Shown here: positions 1 to 7,100 of the stretch, in pieces
Layout of the letters: each line of letters opens with the position of its first letter
Numbering within the stretch: position 1 is the stretch's first letter
Assembly (NCBI GenBank): GCA_036560145.1
Contig: DATBRV010000039.1
Span: 1 to 7,412, forward strand
Direction: 5' to 3'
DNA from: DATBRV01 sp036560145
GTDB taxonomy: Bacteria; Myxococcota_A; UBA9160; SMWR01
DNA: 7,412 nt
The notes under the pieces: generated by a model
Told to the model about the DNA's origin: nothing
Database searches by the model: none
Seen by the model: only the letters and a program-made list of their open reading frames with translations
Made by a program: the position numbers and the translations under genes

Positions 1-555
1 CTTCTCCGCGAGCACCTCGAGGCCGCAGGTCTGTACGAAGCGGCGCAGCGACTTGCGGTGGAAGAAGTTGATGTGGCCGACCGGGTCGGGCCGGAAGTCG
101 CGCGGCAGGCGCCAGGTGTCTTCCAGCGGGACCTCGACGAAGACCGCTCGCGCCACGCGCGCCGCCTCCGCGAGCAGCCGGCGGGGATGCTCGGCGTGCT
201 CGAGGACGTGCGAGAGCACCGCGAGATCGAAGCTGGCGTCCCTCCAGGGGAGGCTCTCGCCGTCGAAGCGCCGGCACTCGACCAGGCCGGGGATGCTACG
301 CGCGCGGATCTCGCGCACTCCCGACTCGGAGATCTCGGCCGCGTGCAGCGCCCGTGCGAAGCCGAGCTCGGCGAGCCGCGCGAGCAGCGCGCCCTCCCCC
401 GCTCCGATCTCGAGCAGGCTCGCGTGCGGGACCGGCGCGCAGAGCGCCACCAGGTTCTCCGCCTTCGCGAGCGCGCCGAGCCGGCGCCACTCGGAGGGCC
501 CCTCGTCGTAATAGCGGTCGTAGTGGCTGCGCAGACCGGGCGAGACGGCCGTCAT
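1..555 (-). CDS. Class I SAM-dependent methyltransferase, N-terminal part (3' end outside window)
   Basis: Second small methyltransferase, 185 residues visible with no stop before the left edge; the last visible residues (GLEVLAEK) suggest it ends not far beyond. Translating the minus strand gives motif I LLEIGAGEGALLARL (47-61), an acidic strand-2 end HAAEISESG (71-79), then LPWRDASFDLAVLSHVLEH (102-120), EHPRRLLAEAARVAR (122-136), VFVEVPLED (138-146) and GHINFFHRKSLRRF (160-173). The last two are features of a methyltransferase subgroup with a conserved HINF stretch near the acceptor site. The ATG at 553-555 overlaps the preceding gene's TGA and has a good Shine-Dalgarno (GGAGAA) three bases before it, which fixes the start. 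Sequence identity to its neighbour is low outside the SAM motifs, so it is not a recent duplicate. The substrate is unknown; it probably modifies the same product as its partner. Confidence 0.9.
   Translation of the reverse strand, partial: MTAVSPGLRSHYDRYYDEGPSEWRRLGALAKAENLVALCAPVPHASLLEIGAGEGALLARLAELGFARALHAAEISESGVREIRARSIPGLVECRRFDGESLPWRDASFDLAVLSHVLEHAEHPRRLLAEAARVARAVFVEVPLEDTWRLPRDFRPDPVGHINFFHRKSLRRFVQTCGLEVLAEK
552..555 (-). promoter_or_regulatory. ATGA stop/start overlap coupling the two methyltransferases
   Basis: On the minus strand TGA (554-552) ends the 249-residue methyltransferase, and ATG (555-553) starts the partial one in the -1 relative frame. The overlap implies co-translation and probably a shared pathway. 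Confidence 0.9.
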
Positions 556-1301
556 GGCTTCTCCGCCACGATCAGCTGCGAGACGCCGAAGGCGCGCAGG
601 CCCGGGATGCGTTCGCAGAGTCCACAGAGCGCGCGCAGCAGCGGCGTGATCCGCGTCAGCCAGCCCGGCTGGCGCCCGGAGATGTTCTCGAAGGTCTGCC
701 AGACGGCGCCCGTCGCGATCACGCGCAGGCCGGCGCGCTCGACGAGCGCGCGCAGCTCCCACGGCCAGTAGTTGCGCGCCCAGTACGTGAAGAGCTTCGT
801 ACCGAGGGCCAGCGGGAGCCACGGAATCCCCGGAACCGTGTGGGGGACGCGGCGGCCGCTGGCGCGCCAGAAGACGCCGTGCGTCTCGAAAGGGTACAGG
901 CGGGTGGGCGAGAGCAGGATCAGGCGGCCGCCGGGGCGCAGCACGCGGGCGACCTCGGCCAGCGCCGCGGCGTCGTCCGGCACGTGCTCGAGCACCTCGT
1001 TGAGCAGCGCCGCGTCGAAGCTCGCGTCCGGGAACGCCAGCGCCTCGAGATCTCCGACCGAGAGACGCTCGGCGAGGTCCGCGCCGCGCGCGGCCGCGCC
1101 GGCAAGTTTGGCTTCATCGAACTCGACGCCATACGCATCCGCGCCGCGCGCGAGCAGCGCGCGCACGTACTCGCCCGCGCCGCAGCCGCAGTCGAGCACG
1201 CGCTGCTTCGCAAGCGGCGAAGCGAAGCGCTCGATCCACGCGAGCCGCTTGCGCAGGTTCAGGGGAGTAGCCGTGTCGCCGCCCGCCGGCTCGATCCTCA
1301 T
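552..1301 (-). CDS. Class I SAM-dependent methyltransferase (type 11/25 family)
   Basis: Complete 249-residue cytoplasmic methyltransferase that would transfer a methyl group from S-adenosylmethionine to an unknown acceptor. Seen: motif I VLDCGCGAGEY (35-45), the acidic end of strand 2 AYGVEFD (56-62), the ELS-type motif around SVGDLEALAFPDASFDAAL (81-99), LLNEVLEHVPDD (99-110, post-motif II), and LRPGGRLILLSPTRLYP (121-137). A long C-terminal part (THGVFWRASGRRVP, 140-153; FTYWARNYWPWELR, 171-184; GLRAFGVSQLIVAEKP to the end) is rich in aromatic residues and probably forms the acceptor site. The ATG has a strong Shine-Dalgarno (GGGGAGG) three bases upstream. It is the first gene after the 246-base intergenic region, and its TGA overlaps the start of the next methyltransferase. 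Similar enzymes are often seen in polysaccharide or lipid modification loci, from memory of the family; the acceptor cannot be read here. Confidence 0.92.
   Translation of the reverse strand: MRIEPAGGDTATPLNLRKRLAWIERFASPLAKQRVLDCGCGAGEYVRALLARGADAYGVEFDEAKLAGAAARGADLAERLSVGDLEALAFPDASFDAALLNEVLEHVPDDAAALAEVARVLRPGGRLILLSPTRLYPFETHGVFWRASGRRVPHTVPGIPWLPLALGTKLFTYWARNYWPWELRALVERAGLRVIATGAVWQTFENISGRQPGWLTRITPLLRALCGLCERIPGLRAFGVSQLIVAEKP
559..564 (-). promoter_or_regulatory. Shine-Dalgarno for the partial methyltransferase
   Basis: The minus strand reads GGAGAA, then three bases, then ATG. Spacing is good (five bases after GGAG), and the site supports the start at 555. Confidence 0.7.
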
Positions 1302-1304
1302 GCG

Positions 1305-1311
1305 CCTCCCC
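1305..1311 (-). promoter_or_regulatory. Shine-Dalgarno for the complete methyltransferase
   Basis: The minus strand reads GGGGAGG three bases before the ATG at 1301. It is the strongest ribosome-binding site in the window and fits a first gene of a transcription unit, which cannot rely on coupling. Confidence 0.75.
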
Positions 1312-1364
1312 GGAGCGATTCCAGGGGGTTATCGACCGACTTGCACGAGAACGTGAGGAGCACG

Positions 1365-1398
1365 CGGAGGAAGGCGGCGGGGGGTGGGCGGAGGCGAA
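1365..1398 (+). repeat. Left arm of long inverted repeat
   Basis: A 34-base G-rich arm on the plus strand (starts CGGAGGAAGGCGG, ends GGCGAA) whose reverse complement recurs at 1490-1523. The outer 25 bases match perfectly, three bases then differ (1390-1392, GGA against TAC), and the inner six match again: 31 of 34. The arms are separated by 91 bases (1399-1489), so a transcript in either direction could form a very stable stem of about 34 pairs, and the DNA could extrude a cruciform. No target-site duplication is visible outside the arms. Confidence 0.9.
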
Positions 1399-1416
1399 AT
1401 CAAGCGGAGCCGCACC

Positions 1417-1426
1417 GGCCCGGGCC
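1417..1426. repeat. 10-base perfect palindrome GGCCCGGGCC in the loop of the inverted repeat
   Basis: A self-complementary GGCCCGGGCC lies between the two long arms, flanked by GAGC/GCTC-type complementary bits on the minus strand (about 1407-1436). It could extend the element into a branched fold, although short GC palindromes are expected by chance at this base composition. Confidence 0.35.
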
Positions 1427-1489
1427 CGCTCCCTGGACACCACGTCAGTGACTTCCGGCGCGCGCTCACGAGACGAGAAGGGCGAGCCA

Positions 1490-1523
1490 TTCGCCGTAGC
1501 CCACCCCCCGCCGCCTTCCTCCG
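1490..1523 (-). repeat. Right arm of long inverted repeat
   Basis: This is the reverse-complement partner of 1365-1398. Read on the minus strand it begins CGGAGGAAGGCGGCGGGGGG and ends ACGGCGAA. It starts about 25 bases after the dehydrogenase stop codon, so it would be transcribed first in any read-through from the upstream operon. Confidence 0.9.
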
Positions 1524-1528
1524 AAGGC
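1513..1528 (-). terminator. Small hairpin after the dehydrogenase gene, possible terminator without U-tract
   Basis: The minus strand reads GCCTTC-GGAG-GAAGGC, a perfect 6-bp stem with a 4-base loop, beginning about 20 bases after the stop codon at 1548. It is not followed by a T run (the next bases are GGCGGGGGG), so a classical intrinsic terminator is not supported. It might act as a 3'-end stabiliser. Eleven of its bases also belong to the right arm of the long inverted repeat, so the two structures exclude each other. Confidence 0.4.
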
Positions 1529-1547
1529 CCGCTCCGCCGGTTCCCAG

Positions 1548-2414
1548 CTAGCGGAGCCTCTTGATCAGGCTCGAAGTGTCGAGACGTCCGCCGCCGCGGG
1601 CGGCCAGTTCGTCGTAGAAGCGAAGCACGGCTTCCGAGACCGGAAGCTCGGAGCCATTGCGCTCGGCCTCGGCGAGCGCGATCCGGAGATCCTTGCGCAT
1701 CCAGTCCACCGCGAAGCCGAAGTCGAACTTTCGCTCGAGCATGGTCCCCGCCCGGTTTTCCATCTGCCAGGACTGCGCCGCGCCCCTGGAGATCGCCTCC
1801 AGCACGCGGGGCACGTCGAGGCCCGCGTGCTCGGCGAAGCGGAGGCCTTCGGAGAGCGCTTCCAGCAGGCCCGCGATGCAGATCTGGTTCACCATCTTGG
1901 CGAGCTGGCCGGCCCCGGCGGGTCCGATCCGCAGCGCGGTCTTCGCGTAGCGCGAGAGCACCGGCTGCGCGCGCGCGAAGGCCGCCTCGCTGCCTCCCAC
2001 CATCACGGTGAGGGTTCCCGTCACGGCGCCCTTCTCTCCCCCCGAGACGGGGGCATCCAGGCTCTCGAAGCCGCGCTCGCGCGCCGTCTCCGCCAGCTCG
2101 CGAGCGAGCGCCGCCGACACGGTCGTGTGATCCACGAAGACGGCGCCGGGCGCGATCCCGGCGAAGACGCCTTCGGCGCCGAGGCAGACCCCGCGCAGGT
2201 CGTCGTCGTTGCCGCTACAGGTGAAGACGAACCGCGCGCCGGCCGCGGCCTGGCGCGGGCTGTCGGCCGCGCGCCCTCCGTGCTCCGCGACGAAGCGCTG
2301 CGCGCGCTCGCGCGTGCGGTTCCAGACCGTGATCGGATGCCCCGCGCGCGCGAGATGGCCCGCGATCGGGTAGCCCATCGTGCCGAGGCACAGGAACGCA
2401 ACGGGGTCGCTCAC
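1548..2414 (-). CDS. 3-hydroxyisobutyrate dehydrogenase / glyoxylate-succinic semialdehyde reductase family protein
   Basis: NAD(P)-dependent beta-hydroxyacid dehydrogenase of 288 residues, the usual family length (~290). The family reversibly reduces small carbonyl acids such as methylmalonate semialdehyde, tartronate semialdehyde, glyoxylate and succinic semialdehyde. Seen: the N-terminal Rossmann motif LCLGTMGYP (8-16), whose first glycine is replaced by Cys9; VWNRT (30-34), where Arg-Thr after strand 2 suggests NADPH; DHTTVS (95-100); the substrate loop DAPVSGGEKGA (120-130); the catalytic helix GAGQLAKMVNQ with Lys173 (167-177); and FGFAVDWMRKDLRIAL (232-247) of the C-terminal helical domain. 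The GTG at 2414 is chosen because it directly precedes the Rossmann strand. It sits four bases after the upstream stop with only a weak ribosome-binding site, so translational coupling is likely. An upstream in-frame extension is Arg/Ser/Pro rich and overlaps aidB, so it was not used. The substrate is undetermined; mmsB-, garR- and GLYR-like roles all remain possible. Confidence 0.92.
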   Translation of the reverse strand: MSDPVAFLCLGTMGYPIAGHLARAGHPITVWNRTRERAQRFVAEHGGRAADSPRQAAAGARFVFTCSGNDDDLRGVCLGAEGVFAGIAPGAVFVDHTTVSAALARELAETARERGFESLDAPVSGGEKGAVTGTLTVMVGGSEAAFARAQPVLSRYAKTALRIGPAGAGQLAKMVNQICIAGLLEALSEGLRFAEHAGLDVPRVLEAISRGAAQSWQMENRAGTMLERKFDFGFAVDWMRKDLRIALAEAERNGSELPVSEAVLRFYDELAARGGGRLDTSSLIKRLR

Positions 2415-2418
2415 GCTC

Positions 2419-4107
2419 TCAGCCCGGGAGCGGCTCGTCGAGGGCGAGGCGCGCGGTCGCGGCGGCGTCGCCGGGCTCGCCCTGCAGCAGGTCGACGCCC
2501 GTCTGCGCGAAGCGGCGCGCGGCTTCCGCGGTCCGGGCGTCGCCGTCGCGATCGAGGTCCCACTGCGCCTGCTCGACCAGCAGGGCGAGCGCGAGGGCCC
2601 GGCCAAGCGTGAATGCAAATTTTCTGGCGCCCGCCTCGCTCGCCGCCGCGCCGCGCGCGGAGCCCGCCGCCCACCATTGGGCCGCGTGATCGACCGCCTC
2701 GCGCGCCCGCTGCGCGGGCTCGCGAAGCACGGCCGCCCGCGCCGCGCCGGCCCGCGCCTTCACTTCCGCGGTGAACGGCGCGAGCGCGCCGGCGCGCGCG
2801 ACCGCGCGGAAGGCCTCCAGCGAGAGCACGTTGGTGGTGCCCTCCCAGATCGAGAGCACCTGCGCGTCGCGCAGGATCTCGGGCAGGCCCGTGTCCTCCA
2901 CGTAGCCCGCGCCGCCGAAGGCCTCCAGCACCTCGCTCGCTCCCGCCACCGCCTGCCGCGCGGTGAGCAGCTTGGCGACGGGCTGGAGCAGACGGAGCAC
3001 CGCGAGGCCGGCCTCGTCGAGCTCGCCGGCTTCCTCGCGTCCCAGCATGGCGACCGCGTGGAAGGTGAGCTGGAGCGCCGCCTCCTGCTCGGCCGCCAGC
3101 GCGGCGAGCGTCTCCAGATGGAGCGGCTTCTCGGAGAGAGGCGCGCCGAAGGCCACCCGGCGGCGCGCATAATCGCGCGCGAGCGCGAGGCCGCGGCGCA
3201 GCGAGGCGGCGCTACAGACCGCGTTCCAGGTGCGCGTGAGGTTGAGCATCGACGCCATGTCGCGCACGCCGTCGCTCGCGCGCGAAACCAGGGTTGCCGG
3301 CATACCGTCCAGCTCGAGCTCCGCGGTGGGCACGCTCCGGGTCCCGAGCTTGTCCTTGAGCCGCAGCACGCGCACCCGGTTCGGCCGGCCCTGCGCGTCG
3401 CGCGTGTGCACCAGGAAGAGCGCGAGGCCCTTGCCGCCGGGCCCGTTGCCCTCGGGCCGCGCCAGCGTGAGCGCCACCTCGGAGGTCACCGCCGAGGTGA
3501 ACCACTTGATCCCGTGCAGCCGCCAGCCGTCGGGCCCGAGCTTCGCCACCGTCTCCGAGAGCCCCACATCGGAGCCGCCGGTGCGCTCCGTCATCCATTG
3601 TCCGCTGGTCCAGACGCGCGCCGGATCGCGCTCGATCAAGCGAGGCAGCACGGAATCCCGCAGCTCCGGGCTCGCCAGCGTCTCGAGCGAGCGCGCAGCG
3701 CCGTCGCTCATCGCGAGCGGACAGGTGTAGACCTGGCTGGAGGGCGCGAAGAGATACACCAGCGCGAACTGGTGCAGGCGCGAGTGCGCGCCGTGGGCGC
3801 GCTCGTAGCCCGTGGCGATCAGCCCCGCCTGCGCGGCCACCTCGCGGCAGCGTCGCCAGGCGGCGTTCACGCGGATCTCGTCGACGTGCCGGCCCCAGGC
3901 GTCGAAGGGGATCCATTCCGGCAGCACGCTGCGGCTCTCGTGCGAGAGCGCGAGCAGCTCGCCGGCCGCCAGCTCGCCCATCGCGTCGAGGCTGGGCTCG
4001 ATGCTCGCGAGCACCTCCGCGGGCAGGCGGCGCGTGAGCAGGCGCCGGAGCGCGCGGTCCTCGCGCCACTGGTTTCCGAGCCGCGGCGGATCCTGGAGAA
4101 AGCTCAT
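2419..4107 (-). CDS. aidB: AidB/ACAD11-like acyl-CoA dehydrogenase family flavoprotein
   Basis: FAD-dependent acyl-CoA dehydrogenase fold protein of 562 residues, close to E. coli AidB (541). AidB is part of the adaptive response to alkylating agents, binds DNA and has weak dehydrogenase activity; relatives may oxidise unusual acyl-CoAs. Seen: the AidB-type N-terminus (PPRLGNQWREDRAL, 7-20), FDAWGRHVDEI (68-78), the PSSQVYTCPLAMSDGAA segment (~122-138), the FAD-contact motif WMTERTGGSDV (171-181), LKDKLGTRS (250-258), and AFGGAGYVEDTGLPE (396-410). WEGTTN (421-426) places a Glu (E422) at the usual ACAD catalytic-base position. Residues ~440-562 form the extra C-terminal helical domain, Ala/Arg rich, which in AidB contributes to DNA binding. 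The ATG overlaps the helicase stop (ATGA) and a GAGGGA Shine-Dalgarno lies inside the helicase gene; the N-terminus aligns with the family, so the start is secure. Whether it works in DNA protection or in acyl-CoA catabolism cannot be decided from sequence. Confidence 0.93.
   Translation of the reverse strand: MSFLQDPPRLGNQWREDRALRRLLTRRLPAEVLASIEPSLDAMGELAAGELLALSHESRSVLPEWIPFDAWGRHVDEIRVNAAWRRCREVAAQAGLIATGYERAHGAHSRLHQFALVYLFAPSSQVYTCPLAMSDGAARSLETLASPELRDSVLPRLIERDPARVWTSGQWMTERTGGSDVGLSETVAKLGPDGWRLHGIKWFTSAVTSEVALTLARPEGNGPGGKGLALFLVHTRDAQGRPNRVRVLRLKDKLGTRSVPTAELELDGMPATLVSRASDGVRDMASMLNLTRTWNAVCSAASLRRGLALARDYARRRVAFGAPLSEKPLHLETLAALAAEQEAALQLTFHAVAMLGREEAGELDEAGLAVLRLLQPVAKLLTARQAVAGASEVLEAFGGAGYVEDTGLPEILRDAQVLSIWEGTTNVLSLEAFRAVARAGALAPFTAEVKARAGAARAAVLREPAQRAREAVDHAAQWWAAGSARGAAASEAGARKFAFTLGRALALALLVEQAQWDLDRDGDARTAEAARRFAQTGVDLLQGEPGDAAATARLALDEPLPG
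4104..4107 (-). promoter_or_regulatory. ATGA stop/start overlap coupling lhr to the AidB-like gene
   Basis: On the minus strand the four bases read ATGA: ATG (4107-4105) starts the acyl-CoA dehydrogenase and TGA (4106-4104) stops the helicase. This arrangement normally means one transcript and reinitiation by the terminating ribosome, so the amounts of the two proteins should be linked. Confidence 0.9.
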
Positions 4108-7100
4108 GCCGAAATCCCTCGCTCGCCCGCGGAAGCCGCGGGCGCATCGCGCAGCGGAAGGCCGTCGCGGTAGACCACCTGCTGCGTGCGCACGGCCGGA
4201 ATGCGCGGCCCAGGCGTGAGCACGCCGACGAGATTCAGCGGATCGACGGCGCAGAGGCGCACCGTCTCGCCGGTTCTTTCCAGCCTGCGCGTGCGGCGCA
4301 GCGCCTCGACGGCGCCGGGCAGCGCGTACTGCTCGCCCACGAAGCCGGTCACGAACCTTCCGCCTCGGATCGCGCCGCGCGCCTCAAGTCTTCTGAGCGC
4401 CCACAGGATCTCGCGCCAGGAGACCGCCAGCGTCTCGCGCACCAGCAGATCGCGGAAGAGCACGCCCCAGCGCGCGAGCAGCTGCTCGGCCACGGCCTGC
4501 GCGCGATCGTCGGCGTCGCGCGCGAGATCGGGCGGCGGCAGCAGCGCCCAGCGCCCCTCGGCGCCGGCCCGGCCCCGCGAGCCCCGCCGCAGCCTCTCGT
4601 GTCGTCGCCCGCGGCGTTCGCGCTCGCGCGCGCCGAGCAGCGCGCGCACCGATTCGAAGCCGTCCGCGGCGACCAGGCCCCGCGAGACCAGATCCCAGAG
4701 CCCCTGCTCGACCTCGACCGGCAGGCGCCGGGTGGCGGCCACCAGCTCGCCGTGGAAGAGCGCCCCGCGCGTGCGCAGCGTCTCCAGCAGATCGCGGGCC
4801 GCGCCGTCACCGGGGAGCGTCGGCTGGCCGTCGCCGCGGGCCGCGGCCAGCAGCGCCGGCAGCTCCTCGCGCAGCGCGAAGGCGATCGGCGTCGCGCGGG
4901 AGGGAACCGCCCCGCCGCGCCCGGCCTCGACCTCCGCCTCCTCGCTGGCCGCCGCCAGGCGCAGGCCGAGCCGCGCCCAGACGACCTCGCCCGAGAGGCA
5001 GAGCCCGTCGAGCCAATCGCGGCGGTAGCCCCCGATGCGGGCCGGCAGCACCTCCTCCTCCCAGGCGCCCGCCGCCAGCTCGAAGCCCTGGAGCTGCTCC
5101 ACCACCGAGAGCACCCCGCGCCGGCCCTCGCGCTGGGTCCCGGGCGCCACGTGCTGCCAGCGCAGCAGGAAGCGCAAAAAGTCTTGCGCCGTCACCGGCT
5201 CGATCTCGCGCCGCAGACGCTCGTGCGTGTAGAGATGGATGCGCGCGAGCAGGCGCCGCGCGCAGACCTCTTCGACATTCGCCTCGGAGGAGAAGCTCCC
5301 GCGCAGGGCGAAGCCCTCGGCTTCGAGCCGCGCGATCGCCTGCTCGACCTGCGCCGGCGAGAGCCTCGTCAGCTCCGCGAGCGCCGCGATCGTGAGCGGA
5401 CCCGAGCCGTCGAGATGCCCGCGGACGACCGCCGCCGCGGCGGAATCCGGCTCCGCCGGGCCGCGCGCCGCGAGCGCGGCCGGGAGGGCGACGTCGGGCT
5501 GGAAGCGCGCATCCGGGAACAGCGCCTCTACCGCCGCGCGCTGCTCGGTCGCGCACCAGAGCGCGCCGGCCGGGGTCGCGACGCGGGCCGCCCGCCCATC
5601 CCGCGCAAGCGCCTCGAAATCCGTCTCCCACTCCGCGCGCGGCGCGGCCACCACCAGCGTGAGCAGCGTGTCGTGCAGCTCCTCGGCGTCCCGCGGCGCC
5701 GGCGCGGCCTCCTCGCGGACCCTTGCGATCGCCTCGGGATCGAGGCGCCCGAGGTCGCGCGCGGTCTCGGGAAGACCGCGTCGCAGGACCACGGCGCGCG
5801 TGCGGCGCTCCTCGAGCGGCGCGTCGTCGAGGAACGTGAAGGGCCGCCCGTTGAGGATCTCGTGGGCGAGCGGCGAAGGCTCGGTCGTCTCGCGCAGGTG
5901 CAGGCTCACGCCCCCCGACTCGACGGCGCCGAGCAGCTCGCCGAGCGCGCCCACGTCCATCGCCTCGTGCAGGCAGTCGTGCAGCGTCTGGCGCACCAGC
6001 GGGTGATCCGGGATCTCGATCGGGCCGGCCTGGTTCTCCTGGCACTGCGCGAGCCCGGGGAAGACCGCCGCCATCAGGTCGTCGGCCTCCATGCGCTGGA
6101 TCGGCGGCGGATTGCGCTTGCCGCCCCGCATGCGCAGCACCGCCAGCGAGCGGCCCAGGTTCCAGCGCCAGCGCGCGGTGAACATCGGCGAGGCGAGCAC
6201 CGCCTGCGCGAGCACGTCCGGCAGGGTGTGCGCCGAGAGCATCTTCATGAAGTCCGCGAGCGGGAAGGAGTGCTGCGGGCCGAGCGAGAGCACCAGCGCG
6301 TCGTCGTTGGCGGCCGCCTGGAGCTCGAAATCGAAGGCGCGACAGATGCGCTTGCGCACGGCGAGCCCGAAGGCCCGGTTCACGCGGCCGCCGAAGGGGC
6401 TGTGCACGACCAGCTGCATGCCGCCGGTCTCGTCGAAAAAGCGCTCGACCACGAGTCTTTGCTGGGTCGGGAGCGCGCCCAGCGCCGTGCGCGAGGCGGC
6501 GAGATATCGCAGCACCTGCTCGGCCGCGAGACGGGAGATGCCGCACTCGGCCTCGAGCCAGGCGAGCGCGCCGGGCAGATCGTCGACGGCAAGCCGTTCT
6601 TCCACGGCCGCCCGCAGCGCGGAGACCTCGGCCGAGAGCTCCTCGGTGCGCGCGGGCGCTTCGCCCAGCCAGAACGGGATGGTGGGCGGCAGGCCCTGCG
6701 CGTCGCTCACCCGCACCACGCCCGCCTCGACCCGGCGGATCCGCCAGGAGGTGGTGCCGAGCAGGAAGATGTCGCCCGACATGCTCTCGATCGCCCAGTC
6801 TTCGTTGACGGTGCCCACGAAGGTGTCGTCGGGATCGGCCAGCACGCGGTAGTCCGCGGTCTCCGGGATGGCGCCGCCCGAGGTGAGCGCCGCCAGTCTG
6901 GCTCCGCGCCGGCCGCGCAGCACGCCGTTCACGCGATCGCGGTGCAGATACGCAGCGCGGCGGCCGCGCCCGGTCTGGATGCCCTCGGAGAGCATCTCGA
7001 CCACCGCGTCAAAATCTTCTCGCGCGAGCTCGGCGAAGGGCGCCGCGCGGGTGACCAGGGCGAAGAGCACGTCCTCGGACCAGTCGTCGGCCGCGCAGGC

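Larger units (their letters stand above)
1302..1547 (-). promoter_or_regulatory. 246-base intergenic region / probable leader of the methyltransferase pair
   Basis: This is the only sizeable non-coding stretch, lying between the stop of the dehydrogenase gene and the ATG of the methyltransferase. It contains the long inverted repeat (1365-1523), a small hairpin (1513-1528), a 10-base palindrome (1417-1426) and, near 1325-1350, a slightly less GC-rich patch containing GATAAC on the minus strand. The longer spacing and the strong ribosome-binding site suggest a separate promoter here, but no convincing -35/-10 pair could be picked out, so the promoter is inferred only. Confidence 0.4.

Noticed and set aside
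1321..1360. A sigma70-like promoter using GATAAC near 1325-1335 as the -10 element
   Set aside because: No matching -35 element occurs at 16-18 bases, and isolated -10-like hexamers are not enough evidence. Only a general promoter-bearing region is proposed.
1365..1390. Possible G-quadruplex in the G-rich arm of the inverted repeat
   Set aside because: Only two or three runs of three or more G are present, so only a weak two-tetrad form is possible, and the arm would more readily pair with its complement.
1114..1443. Minus-strand frame starting in the intergenic loop and running into the methyltransferase
   Set aside because: It overlaps the real gene in another phase, has no ribosome-binding site of note, and its composition is Arg/Ala/Ser rich.
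354..1451. Long plus-strand open frames over the methyltransferases (also 58-771)
   Set aside because: They are low-complexity Arg/Ala-rich translations lying opposite two genes with clear SAM-binding motifs, so they are composition shadows.
1365..1523. Reading the inverted repeat as the ends of an insertion sequence or a proven MITE
   Set aside because: There is no transposase, no visible target duplication at the outer edges (GAGGAGCACG left, AAGGCCCGCT right), and copy number cannot be assessed from one window.
2415..2618. N-terminal extension of the dehydrogenase to an ATG at 2618
   Set aside because: The extra 68 residues are Arg/Ser/Pro low complexity, overlap the AidB-like coding region, and precede the normal N-terminus of the family. 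The GTG at 2414 gives the expected 288 residues.
2380..4173. A 597-codon open frame on the plus strand, antisense to the AidB-like gene
   Set aside because: Its translation is Arg/Ala/Gly/Glu/His rich with no recognisable domain, and it mirrors the codon bias of the real gene. Long antisense frames are expected at this GC content.
4807..6546. A 579-codon minus-strand frame inside the helicase in a different phase
   Set aside because: Its translation is almost entirely Arg/Ala/Gly/Pro, while the overlapping frame carries continuous Lhr-family sequence.
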